DNA of 64,000 nucleotides from NCBI RefSeq assembly GCF_030272615.1, contig NC_081413.1, forward strand, positions 99,790,239-99,854,238, given 5' to 3'. Made by a program: the position numbers and the translations under genes. The DNA is from Cryptomeria japonica (taxonomy: Eukaryota; Streptophyta; Pinopsida; Cupressales; Cupressaceae). Under the pieces are notes generated by a model. It saw only the letters and a list, made by a program, of their open reading frames with translations, did no database searches and had not been told where the DNA came from. Positions 47,206 to 58,097 of this stretch are shown here, piece by piece. Positions within the stretch are counted from its first letter, which is position 1. Every line of letters starts with the position of its first letter.

Positions 47206-48550
47206 AGGGACATTGTCTTTGAAGTGAGATGACTAAGTAGTATATAGACAGTAACCAATAACAACTAAGCATCACAATCATAATTAACTGTGGACTGACA
47301 TTTTGTCAAACAAATGTCATACTACCTCAGGAAATGGGTTACACAATATTCTGTCACCAAACTACTTCAAACTCAATTATATGGAAATTCAATGTGCCTT
47401 TAAAACATCATCTTATGGACTGGTTACAAAATTATGTCTCAGATTTTCTGAGGACATATGACGCTTACCAACTTAATACCCATCTACTGAAAGATTATAA
47501 GAAATTGTAGAATTTATGAACCTGATATGAATCGCCTCCTTGAGGTATTGAAGTATTAAGCAATGTCCATGATGTTGAGGCCCAAATGAGCTAAATCGGA
47601 CCAAGATAGGTGTCGTCCCTGCTGTTGTAGTAGATGGTCTAAGTATCTTATATGATCTGCATACAAGTGTCCAACTGCCACCCCAAACCGATCGAACTAA
47701 TTGCTAAAGGTAGGCGCTATACTCAGTAATTGAAATCTACACCAAACTTTGAGGTTATGCGAAACATCGAAGGTCTCCAAGTACTCAGATTCGGACTGGT
47801 CTGATCACCAAAAAGTGTCAACCTTTGCCAAACTCATACCCAAAATGTCCAAAATAATCGCCTTATCTTCAAGATGTAATTGCTGTCCTCCAAGGTAAGA
47901 ATCGATGCACCAAAAATGGACTATGAACCAAATCGTGGGTAAGGATGTAAAATATGAATTTGTCTTCAGACCTGCAACTTACAACAGAAAATTCACAAAT
48001 CCTCTTCAAAATGTTCTCCAAAAAAATCGCCTCACGGCTCCAATCAAAATTGATATACTATGTGCCCTTAATCTGAAAATCTGATAATTCCATGAACCCC
48101 ATCTACCATAGATATGAAACAAAACTTGATAAGCACAATATGAAGGACTGACTTATCCTCCACTCTCAGCTGCAAATTCGTCTTCAAGAGAAGACTTCAC
48201 AAGTTAAGCACCAATGTAGATTCCGTCACGAACCTACTCCAAATGAAGAACTAGGGTTTCGTCCAGCCCTTCTACAATCTGCTGAAGGTTTGCATCCTCA
48301 AAGATTTCACCAATGCCACACATCATGAGAGGCTTCTAGAAGAGGGTAGGTACACTTATTTATTTTATATTATTTAAGTGACTTTTAATTATCTTTTAAT
48401 TTTATACTTAAGTCACTTTTTAATTAAATTAATTAAATATAAAGTCACTTTTAATAATTAATTCATTTTCATAACTTTATAAGAAATTAATTTAATTAAT
48501 TCCTCCTTATATCATCTATTAGCCTAGTGGCTAAAATTGGGGACATTACA
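47206..48550 (-). mobile_element. LTR-like insertion in Helentron A (probable solo LTR)
   Basis: Minus strand starts TGTAATGTCCCC at 48550, the same first 12 bases as the complete LTR element at 29423, but the rest differs, so it is another family. It splits the Helentron OTU region. ATTCA occurs just outside the start (48551-48555) and again at 47201-47205, a candidate 5-bp duplication, but the sequence next to the latter does not end in a canonical CA, so that end is unresolved. Inside, 48360-48470 is a TTAATTAA-rich stretch with repeated AAGTCACTTTT. No internal coding region, hence the solo-LTR reading. Confidence 0.55.
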
Positions 48551-49261
48551 ATTCACTAAAGATTGAGCCATAAATAATCGTAGCGCAGTTGCATGAAATA
48601 GTTCATCAACTAGGAAAGCCACATCAACGAACATGCTTTCCCCACATGCAGTAGCAAATGTAGGAAATCGACAAAGTCCAAGTGTGTCAAACACATGAGT
48701 AGTTGTGCTCCAAACATAGTCCAAATTGGAATTTGTAATTGGCAATTTCGGTTGCATGTTTTGGATACAATTGTTTGTGCTTTTCCTTGAAAAGATAGGC
48801 TCATAGTGCCCAATAGTTGGATTTGTATCATGGAAAAGTATTGATATTGTAGGATGACATCCATCTTTATTGTAATGCAAATACAATTTCTTGCGTGTCA
48901 AAGACCAAATGCATATGGATATGTTTAGCCAGTGTGCTAACCATTGTACGCAAAATATATCACCCCAAAGTCCACCTTCACCGTTGGCATTGATCTCTGT
49001 TGCTGAAAGCCTCATTCTTCGCAAATATGTGTCTATGTCATGTATGTTATGCAAATCGTACAACATTGTTGGGTGTAATTCATGCTCGAGAGAGCTCAAA
49101 GCTGTTGTGCAACCATTGTGAAGGCAATGCAAGAAATGGTCCACAAGGCCATTGCTAAGTTCAGTAGGTGTATATTGACAATGAAGCAAAATATGTACCC
49201 TATCAAATAAGAAATTACCTACTTTGTACTTGAATGATTTTAATTCGAAAACATTGTGCAT
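48551..49261 (-). pseudogene. Helentron A: N-terminal OTU-like domain and start of a second
   Basis: Frame opening at 49261 (MHNVFELKSFKYKVGNFLF). It contains LSNGLVDHFLHCLHN, YLRRMRLSATEI, GEGGLWGDIFCVQWLAHWLNISICIW and IGHYEPIF. The WGD-x-LxxLAxxL, IxIW and HYEP pattern is that of an OTU protease; the usual DGNC before the first helix reads VGNFLF, so the catalytic Cys seems lost. A second OTU-like start (ACGESMF..ALRLFMAQSL) follows and is cut by the LTR-like insert at 48550. The same region in copy B is 50388-50886, over 90 percent identical. Confidence 0.65.
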
Positions 49262-49423
49262 TGTTTAGAGCTTCATCAATAGATATGTTCTGTGGTTGAT
49301 CATGTGTTTTGTATGTTTCTAACTTTCTACTACAATTGGGTTATGTGACACATTTTGTGTCTTTGGAAGCATGTTTGTAAAGTTGTTGAAGGTTGTCAAT
49401 TGCTTTCTTCAATTTGGCAATTG

Positions 49424-49436
49424 CTTATATATAGAC
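49424..49436 (-). promoter_or_regulatory. TATA box candidate of Helentron A
   Basis: Minus strand CTATATATAAG about 165 nt upstream of the first frame (49261). The core is near-palindromic, so direction is not certain. It lies just outside the sequence shared with copy B, whose homology stops at about 49372. Confidence 0.4.
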
Positions 49437-49654
49437 CAACCTGATGTAAGTAGTTGTGAGATTCAGTCCAATATGCCATGCACTTGAGCTGCCCAAGAAA
49501 TTGCACTTGACATAACAGTTTTTGGAACAGACTTAATTGAGCACCATTCTTGAATCTTGTATGGGTTGTGTAGTGGCTAAGCTATGGCTTTCAGATCACT
49601 TGGTTTTTAGCTAAACATTTACTAATGTACAACTTGTAATTATTACTAGTAGAA

Positions 49655-50336
49655 AAACTTTTGTGTTGTAGAGTATGATGAGCTTAGGCATTGACAATGC
49701 AATTTTGCTTTTGCTTTTGAGGGTGCCCATTGCGTGTGGCATTTTCCTAGCTTTTGCGTTCTTGATACTTAAGGTGAGTAATGAATAGTTAAATTTACGA
49801 GATTTCTCCATTTAAGACATCTGAAAAGAGTCACATGCATTTACAATACACCCTTGTCATTTCTATGTTAGTGCTAATTATATAAAGTTCATATTCGCTA
49901 TCTTTTCCATTTAAATTTCCCATTTATAAGTCAATACATAGTTAAATGACGTTGAATACAAGATTTTTAAACTAGTTATTAATTAATTCAGCATAGGCTT
50001 ACTTGCACTCTTCCAAAGACACAATGTGTCACAAAACTCACATATAGTAGAAACATACCAATCCCATGATTTTTGCAATGTACGGTATGACGAGCTTAGC
50101 TATTGACAATATAGTGCTGCTTTTTGCTTGTAGGGTTTCCATTGTGTGTGGCATTTTAGTGCTAATTAGATTCAGTTCCAATTTGCTTTCTTCTCTATTT
50201 CCATTTCTCATTTTGTAAGTTAGTACATACTTAAATGACTTCCACTACAATATTTCTAGACTAGTCAACTAATTTTGCAATATGCTTCCAAAGACACAAA
50301 ATGTGTCACATAACCCAATTGTAGTAGAAACATACA
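49655..50336. repeat. Diverged direct duplication between Helentrons A and B
   Basis: GTATGATGAGCTTAGGCATTGAC (49673) recurs as a close match at 50085; TTAGTGCTAATTA (49868) at about 50157; CTTCCAAAGACACAA (about 50009) at 50285. The changing offset (412, 289, 275) shows a deletion of about 140 bp in the second unit. The duplication sits at the symmetry centre of the A/B inverted pair. Confidence 0.7.
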
Positions 50337-50387
50337 AAACACATGAACATCAACCACAGAACATATCTATTGATGAAGCTCTAAACA

Positions 50388-50886
50388 ATGCACAATGCTT
50401 TCGAATTAAAATCATTCAAGTACAAAGTAGGTAATTTCTTATTTGATAGGGTACATATTTTGCTTCATTGTCAATATACACCTACTGAACTTAGCAATGG
50501 CCTTGTGGACCATTTCTTGCATTGCCTTCACAATGGTTGTACAACAGCTTTGAGCTCTCTCGAGCATGAATTACACCCAACAATGTTGTACGATTTGCAT
50601 AACATACATGACATAGACACATTTGCGAAGAATAAGGCTTTTAGCAACAATGATCAATGCCAACGGTGAAGTTGGACTTTGGGGTGATATATTTTGCGTG
50701 CAATGGTTAGCACACTAGCTAAACATGCCCATATGCATTTGGTCTCTGACACGCAAGAAATTGTATTTACATTTCAATAAAGATGGATGTCGTCCTACAA
50801 TATCAATACTTTTCCATTATACAAATTCAACTATTGGGCACTACGAGCCTATCTTTTCGAGGATAAGCACAAACAATTGTATCCAA
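50388..50886 (+). pseudogene. Helentron B: N-terminal OTU-like domain
   Basis: Near copy of 49261-48777 on the opposite strand. The first 81 codons match A (MHNAFELKSFKYKVGNFLF). A shift near 50628 changes YLRRMRLS into another frame; the OTU middle and HYEPIF return at 50725-50860. The homology ends at 50886, where the inserted LTR-like segment begins. Confidence 0.7.
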
Positions 50887-51280
50887 GCTAGGTCAAGTTG
50901 GCGAGTCTTCCTTAGGGCCTGGTTTTGATCTTGTTGCTAATTGTGTCTTGCTTGGTGAGTGAATATCATTCTTGAAGGTCCAAGCTAGGTCAAGTTGGTG
51001 AGTGGTGAAGTCTAGAATGTCATCCTGATCTTCAAATGCCCTGAAATTTGGCTAAGTCTGGAATGTCCTGATCCTGAAATTTGGCTGTCTAGAATGTCCT
51101 GATCCTGAAATTTGACTAAGTCTGGAAAACTGAAGAATCCTCGAAAAACTAGATTTTGCAATATAACTCTTGGAGGTCTGAAACCACTCTCAAACATCTG
51201 ACAGTATATATGGAATATAACTTAAAGTATAAGATTATATTCCATAAAATGATCCTGACGGAGAGTCCAAAATGTCAAAT

Positions 51281-54200
51281 TTTGCTCCTGACCCTTCCAA
51301 AGGGTCCAAAGCGAATTTCGCTCCTGACCCTTCCAAAGGGCCCAGAGCGAAATTCTCCATAAGACATTCTACTTTGACCAAAACCTAGAACTAATGCATT
51401 CCCAGGCTTGCATGAAGGTAAAAGCGCTTGTTTGAATGAAGAAATGTGAAAATGAAGTCAGGATCTTGGCCAAGAATAGGGATTTCGCTCCTGACCCTTC
51501 CAAAGGGTCCAGAGTGAAAATCCTTGAAGACCTCAAATTCTCACTTATCAAGGCCAAATTTCTAGTTCCTAAGGCGTGTTTGAAGGTATTTTTGAATGTT
51601 CTAGCCTTGTCAAGATTGAAAGATGAAGGATTTTAGTCAAGAAGATGAATTTCGCTCCTGACCCTTCCAAAGGGTCCAGAGTGAAATTCTTGAAAACACT
51701 CATTTTTCCTTTAGCAAGAGTCAAGACCAAGGTGGAGATGCATGAGGAAGGATCTATGTTTGCTTCCCAAAGAGGATGAAAATAGGAAAAGTCAAGGATC
51801 CAACCCAAAACATGATTTTCGCTCTTGACCCTTCCAAAGGGTCTAGAGCGAAAATCTTGGTAGCTCTCATTTCCTTTCAAATTTTGACTAGGTGTTGGTT
51901 TCTAGGGCATGTTGGGGAATGAATTGGTATGTTCTTGCCTTGAGATGGAGTTAGAAGCTTTGAAGAATCAAGATTTTAGCTCAAAAGGAGAATTTCACTT
52001 TTGACCCTTCCAAAGGGTCTAGAGCAAAATTCCCTATAAACTTCATTTGCTCCCTTGTTTTAGCTTGAAACCTTGCTCCTTAGATGGAAAAAGATCTATA
52101 TTTGCCTCCAGGAGAAAATTGAAGTTTGAAAAATGAACAATCAAGCCCAAATGGTGATTTTCGCTCCTGACCCTTCCAAAGGGTCCAGAGCAAAAATCAA
52201 CCTAAGACTCATTTCTTGCCTTATTTGACCAAATTTTGATTTGTAAGGCATCTTGAAGGGAAGAGTGGACATGTTTGGACGTTGGAAATGTTTGAAAGCT
52301 TTGAAAAAATGAAGGATTTTAGCCAAGAAGGTGAATTTCGCTCCTGACCCTTCCAAAGGGTCCAGGGTGAAATTCCTTACAAGCCTATATTTTTTACCTT
52401 GCTTGAGCTTAAAACCTTGTTCCTAGGGCGAAGAGAGATGAGATTTTACCTTGCAATGAAGTTTCAAGTTGAAAGAATGATGATTTTTAGTCAAGAATGA
52501 GATTTTCGCTCCTGACCCTTCCAAAGGGTCCAGAGCGAATTTTCTCAAAACCTATCTTTTCCCTCAAATTTATGCCAAGTCTAGTGTGGGTCACGATTAG
52601 AGGTGTCTTTAGGCATGTCCTTGAATGGTCAATAATTATCAAGTTTGAAGGAATTGAGCCAAATGATGAAAATTGCTCTTGACCCTTCCAAAGGGTCCAG
52701 GGCGAAAATTCTTCAAACACCTATTTTCCCTTGCAAAATCAAGTCAAACTTGGGTTGGACGTGAGAGGAGAAGTGTTTTCTAGCCTTTTTAGGTGAATGC
52801 AACTTGAAATGATGGAGGAATAAGCCTAAATTAAGAAATTCGCTCCTGACCCTTCCAAAGGGTCCAGAGCGAATTTTCTCTAAATCACCTTTTTTCCCAA
52901 TTTTGTGCCAAGCCAAGTGCTGACTAAGGCGAGTTTTTATGGGAGAGGTCCTCAAGAATGACTTTGACTTAGCAATGATTATCAAACTTGAAGGAATTGA
53001 GCCAAAAAGTGATTTTTGCTCCTGACCCTTCCAAAGGGTCTAGAGCGAAAATCTTAAAACCACCTATTTTCCTTGCAAGTCTAGTCAAACGTTAGGTTTT
53101 CATGGCTTGGATGGGTGCGAGGAGACATGTTCTTTCCTTTTGAAGTTAATTGGTGTTGAAAAATGATGGAAATCAGCCCAAACCAAGGATTTCGCTCTTG
53201 ACCCTTCCAAAGGGTCCAGAGCGAAAATCCTAGGATCACCTACTTTCTTTGCAAGACAAGTTAAAAATTTGATTTTTATGGCCTAGATACGAGTGAGGCA
53301 ATGTGTCCTTAGTCTTGGAGGTGAATTGAAGTTGAAAGGATGGAGGAACATGCTCAAAACTTGAAAATCGCTTCTGACCCTTCCAAAGGGTCCAAAGCGA
53401 AAAACACTAAAACCATCATTTTCTCCAAATTTTGTGCTAAGTCAGGCCTAGACTAGGATGAGAGAAGCTATTTGGAATGCCTTGAAAAGATGTTTATCCA
53501 CCAAAGACGCAAATTTTGAGCTAAAATTTGAATTTCGCTCCTGACCCTTCCAAAGGGTCCAGAGCGAAATTCTAGATAGGTCTTGTCCCTGGCTAGTTTT
53601 TTGAGCGAATTCTCCTTTTTGGGCCTTGTGAAGATTGAACTAATGTTGCCAAGTTGAGAAGTGGGTTCAATATGGGGGATTTCAGATGAAGTGAAGTGAA
53701 GAAAGTGAAATTTAGTGTGAATAGGCAAGCAAAAAGTGAATTTCGCTCCTAACCCTTCCAAAGGGTCCAAAGCGAAATTCATCAAAGTCACTATTTCCTC
53801 TTTGTGTCAAGACAAGATTTTGATTCCTAAGGCATGAAAAGACTGGAGAGAGGTTGTTTAAGCCTTGCAAGATGAGTTGAAGTGAAGGAAAACAAGCAAA
53901 GAGAGAAATTCGCTCCTGACCCTTCCAAAGGGTTCAGGGCGAAATTCTCGAAATCAACCATTTTTCCCTTGAGTGAAGCTAAAATTTTGATACCTATGGC
54001 ATGGTTGAGGCTGGAGTGAGATATTCTTGCCTTGCAGGGTGAATTGAAGTAAAGGAAGTGTAAAATAAAGCCTAAAGAAGGAATTTCGCTCCTGACCCTT
54101 CCAAAGGGTCCAGAGTGAAATTCTCACTATCACCTAATTTGCCCATGTGAGAAGCTAAAAGGATGGATCCCTAGACTTTGTTGGACTAAAACACGCATAT

Positions 54201-54430
54201 GCTCACCTTCCGGAGGATTTTGGAGTGAAAAAATGGGGTAATTGAGGCCTAATCAAGAAAATCGCTCCTGAACCTTCCAAAGGGTCTAGGGCGAAATCCT
54301 TAGGGAGGCCTATTCTTCACCTTGTTTGGGCCAAGCAAAGTGCTGGTTGTGAGGTAATGTTGAAAAAAGGTCTAAATTGGCCAGGACTGCAAATTTCACT
54401 CCTGACCCTTCCAGAGAGTCCAGGACGAAA
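51281..54430 (+). repeat. Hairpin array 3 (20 cores)
   Basis: Cores begin near 51281, 51316, 51483, 51650, 51817, 51993, 52159, 52336, 52504, 52672, 52838, 53015, 53190, 53366, 53533, 53741, 53908, 54083, 54260 and 54394. Nine of the nineteen intervals are 166-168 and seven are 175-177; the others are 35, 208 and 134. The core is TTTCGCTC, a 2x2 mismatch, GACCCTT, loop CCA, AAGGGTC, a mismatch, GAGCGAAA. This is the reverse complement of the array 2 core, in keeping with the opposite strand of the element. Text between cores is highly diverged. Confidence 0.9.
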
Positions 54431-54567
54431 TTCTTATAGGGCCTGTCCCTGGAAAGAGTCTTGAACTAACTTCATTTTAATATCTTTTGTTGATGATTTA
54501 AGGTGTGAAATACTATGTTGAAGTGAATTTATTATGTCCTTAATCATCTTTTGATTTTTTTTTGTAG

Positions 54568-54774
54568 ATGAAAGAAGATCAAGCCAAGACAAGGACGACC
54601 TTCTCCAGTGCAGCATCAACAAGGACGGCCTTCTCTAGTCCAACATCAACAAGGACGACCTTCTCCGGTCTAGCATCATCAGGGACGACCTCTTCCAGTC
54701 CGACATTTGAAGGAAAGGTACACCATCCATCCTGCACATCAAAGACAAAGGAGGTTAAAGACAAAGGAGGTTAA
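54568..54774 (+). other. Short frame with 30-nt repeats (68 codons)
   Basis: A T-rich acceptor-like TTTTTTTTGTAG precedes ATG 54568 (MKEDQAKTRTTFSS). Four 30-nt units (54591-54710) encode 10-residue steps of the RTTFSSAAST type, then a 16-nt duplication (AAAGACAAAGGAGGTT) ends the frame. The phrase KEDQ and the acceptor just before it recall the start of gag-like copies a and b (KEDQRNEE, KEDQKNND), so this may be a remnant of the same exon start. Whether it is translated is unknown. Confidence 0.45.
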
Positions 54775-55154
54775 AGCAAGGGTTCATTGAAGAAGCAGAT
54801 AGTTCCAGAAGAGTTAACTAAAGTTAGCTTCTCAGCATCATCAAATTGAATATCTACCAAGTTACAAGTGTTAGACAAGGTGGTATCCCAGTCATCACTC
54901 CTCCAGTCGAATTGGTCCACGTCAGCGTGTCCAGATTCAATGTACTTGACTCATCAAAGATGGCACAAACTTCGATGTACCTACCCCGATTATCCATTGG
55001 TCGAATATTCCAGAGAAGACATGTGTCCAAATAATGCAATTATTTCATTGGTCAGAATTGAGTTGGTTGTAACAAACCCTAATTAGGGTTTTCATTGCAA
55101 AATGTCGACCATTTATCTAAAATTGATCTGAGCCATTGAATTGTATTGAGAGCG

Positions 55155-55163
55155 CTATATAAG
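55155..55163 (+). promoter_or_regulatory. TATA box of the array-3 LTR
   Basis: CTATATAAG in the context GAGCGCTATATAAGCCC, about 725 nt after the last hairpin core. It is followed by a purine-rich leader with repeated TAGTTAG/TAGTCAG words (55190-55260), a layout like U3-R in plant LTRs. Confidence 0.6.
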
Positions 55164-56039
55164 CCCTGGCTCCTCATTTGTAAAGGCTAATAGTTAGTCA
55201 ATAGTCAGTAGTTAGAAGGTGAATAGCTAGAAATAGTGAGTAGTCAGTTGATAGAATAGCAATTAAAGTAGAATAGAAAGAGAAGGCAAAGATTGTTGCC
55301 AAGATGTTGTTGTAAAAGACTTTGTAAAACTTCATTGAAGAAATGGTGAAATCTATGGGTCGATTCAACAATTTGCATGGTCTCTATACTTCTCAAATTT
55401 GATTTCATGTTATTAGATGAGTGGAAGAAATGTGTTTGATTGATGGTGAAATTCGTATATCCATACTACTAGCAGTTTGTTGATTGCAGACTTGCCTTGT
55501 GCAGTCAACTGGAATCATTCAGTTTAAGCTTAACTTCAATTGTCGCTTCCTCACTGATATGCATCAGCCTGATGGTGTCTATGTCTGTAGCGATGATCTG
55601 AATATCATAAATTTTTCCTCCGAAGATTGCACTAACCTTGTGGAGATGGTCATGGGATGTCAAAACAAGACTTAGTTAGAATTTCATCAAAGGTTAGTCA
55701 TTGCTCCTACATTCTTAGTGTCAGAATTAGATCCTTCCCTCGCCCTCATCCTTTTTTCCTTTTTTCAAAAATCTAGACTAGTGAAATCTTATGTTCCAGT
55801 AAAATTCAAAGCGAATCAGACATTCAGTCATCAAGTGTAAGTCCCCTTGCGATTCCAGCAAAAATCACATCGTATCACAAAGAGCTTATCCGTGAGTAGA
55901 GAACCTACATACAAGAACCTTGGAGTTACTCTGACTGATCCTTCAGCGATATCTTCTGCAGTCGGGAACTTTGCTCAAGAGAGGATAAGATGCCTCTGGG
56001 TATTTTATTATGTGTTTGGTCGTGTACAAAATACACATC

Positions 56040-57218
56040 AACAAGAATACAATTACTTCCTTTGCAACAAGCACACAAGCTAAAAGAATCACAACTTTTC
56101 AGAGCACAAATTTGGAAATACTTCGCTCATTGCGATGTCTAAAAGCAGTAATATGTGAAAAAGGTAGGCAACAAAAAGACAACCAATGAACAAGCAGCTG
56201 AAACAACAAACACTGCAAATTATGCAACCACATGTTTCCAAGCTAATGCATTTCCAGCCACAATAAAACCAAAATCTCCAACTGTTTCAAATGTCAAATC
56301 TACCCTAGGTAAACATTTTCTATTCCGAAAGACAAGACCTAGCCATCAAGCAACGAAGCATAGACATGCACACACACAGAATAATGCAACCCAAAAGTTT
56401 GTTAACATATACTTGCAAAGCATCAACGACACACCTACTCAATCATGTGCTCTTTGTGAGATGTTGCATTCTCATAAAAACATATGCAAAGCAGACAATG
56501 CATTTGTTAATGCTTTTTCTTTGCTCCCTATTGCAACCAACAAGAAAAGAATTACAATAGGAGAACCCATTTGCAAACAATGTATAAAAGCTACCTCAAA
56601 TGGCAAAATCCCTCATTTTGCTGTCCCATGGAACATAAGGCGCAATACATGAATAAATGTTGTCCATTCTTTGACATCTCTAGAAGAAAGACTTGTTTCT
56701 TTGCATATTGCTTGTGCACAAATCAAACAATTAGGATATAAAAGAGCACAATATGACTTAAATGGCACAATAATAAAAGTTCTTGTGGATTTTGATAAGG
56801 TTCAACAAGCATTGCCTAGACAAATAGATAAAGGTAGAACAATTGCAGTCAAATTGAAATGAAAGCTGCAATATGAAAATGCATATGCACAAGGCAATGT
56901 TAGGCCTGCATACGTAATGAATGCTTTAACAGTTTTATCCAAAACACCACTATATACAAAAGAGAATATCTCAATAAATAAAGACTGAGAAGCTCTACTT
57001 GTAAGCCAGAAAGGACACATGCACATAGACACTGAAACAGAAATAGATATGCATGATGACATGTTTGAACATGATGAAGAACCCATAACTGAATCATTAA
57101 TACATTGGTTTAATGAGACACATGCAATCAAAGACCTGGACACAACTATAATTGAAATTGCACCATCTGAAGGTTGCAAACCTCTTGGTATTTTCCAGGA
57201 TACGCACTCAGAAGAAAT
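56040..57218 (+). pseudogene. Helentron B: pre-Rep region (DUF6570-like)
   Basis: Homology to Helentron A resumes at about 56040 (AAGAATACAATTACTTCC). Frame 56155-56652 carries CALCEMLHSHKN and CKQCIKATSNG; after a stop at 56650 the frame continues with SLEERLVSLHIACAQIKQLGYK to 56862. A linker with a DMFEHDEEPIT segment (57019 onward) leads into PLGIFQDTHSEE, where copy A has a stop in place of the Gln. Confidence 0.7.
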
Positions 57219-58090
57219 GAACTTCCCAACTCTGTTTTATGGGGCTGCTCGACCAATTGACAATACCAAAAATTTATCCTATCAAAAAATAGCAAAATAG
57301 GAGCTCATGCATAAAGACAATGACTTTGCCACACACATAACAAATATTTTTTTCAAAGCTATTAAAATTATTATCTAACAAATATCTTCCCTAGCATGGG
57401 TTTGCATTAGGAAAGTTGAATTGAAAGGTAAAAAGATGCTTGCAAAGGACGTTTGTAGTCCTGCTAATTTGGAAAAAATATTGCGATCCCCATTGGGCTT
57501 TAGATCATTAAGGACTATCCAGACATCTCCTGACTATTTAGAAAACACATGGAAAAATATATTTGCAATGATAAGACAATTAGGACCGCCAAATTTTTAT
57601 GTAACATTAACAAGTGCTGAGCACTTTTAGGATCCATTGTGCAAAGCATTGCGACATATATCTACCAAACAAGAGACTAAGCACAATGAAACTATAGAAG
57701 ATAAGGACTTACACTTTGAAATCAGGAAAGATCTAGTACTTTGCAGCCGCTACTTCAACCAAAGGGTCAATGCATTTCGGAAAATGATGTCAAAAAACGA
57801 TCAGTTATTTGGCAAAGTATTGCACTACTTTTTGGTCACAACGTTCCAAAACCGAGGAAATGAACAGGTGCATTTTATGCTATGGATGAAAAATGCACCT
57901 ATATATGGAAATTGCAATGATACTGAAATAGAAAACTTTGTTGACAAGAATATTTCATGTGATTCCTCATCGCTTGATATAAATCTTGTCAAAATGCAAA
58001 CACATCATCATAAAAAAACTTGTGAAAAGTACAAAACCTCTAGCTGCTGATTTAGTTTCCCCATGCCCCCCATGAGAAGAACAACAATAT
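57219..58090 (+). pseudogene. Helentron B: Rep domain, truncated
   Basis: Continues with NFPTLFYGAARP, PDYLENTWKNIFAMIRQLG and FYVTLTSAEHF. In-frame stops replace Trp (57298 and 57628, TGG to TAG) and Gln (about 57376, CAA to TAA) of copy A. The HUH segment is in frame here (NRGNEQVHFMLW), but the first His is Gln (57865-57867). Cys-rich KMQTHHH and KYKTSSC follow. Homology stops at about 58090, before the tyrosine motif, where copy C begins on the other strand. Confidence 0.8.
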
Positions 58091-58097
58091 TAGAGCC

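Larger units (their letters stand above)
50887..56035 (+). mobile_element. LTR-like segment with hairpin array 3, inside Helentron B
   Basis: Between the two parts of Helentron B lies 5.1 kb of foreign DNA: hairpin array 3 (51281-54430), a short frame with 30-nt repeats, a TATA box at 55155-55163, and about 870 nt that look like R-U5, ending GGTCGTGTACAAAATACA. The order fits a solo LTR with a very long U3. The start is uncertain, no target duplication is visible, and about 2.2 kb of Helentron (second OTU region) is missing at the junction, so a deletion or recombination accompanied the event. It is in the opposite orientation to elements a-D. Confidence 0.6.

Noticed and set aside
54579-55086. 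Other frames overlapping the 30-nt repeats and the following 300 bp
   Set aside because: They are alternate-frame readings of the repeat or short frames across a promoter-like region without motifs.
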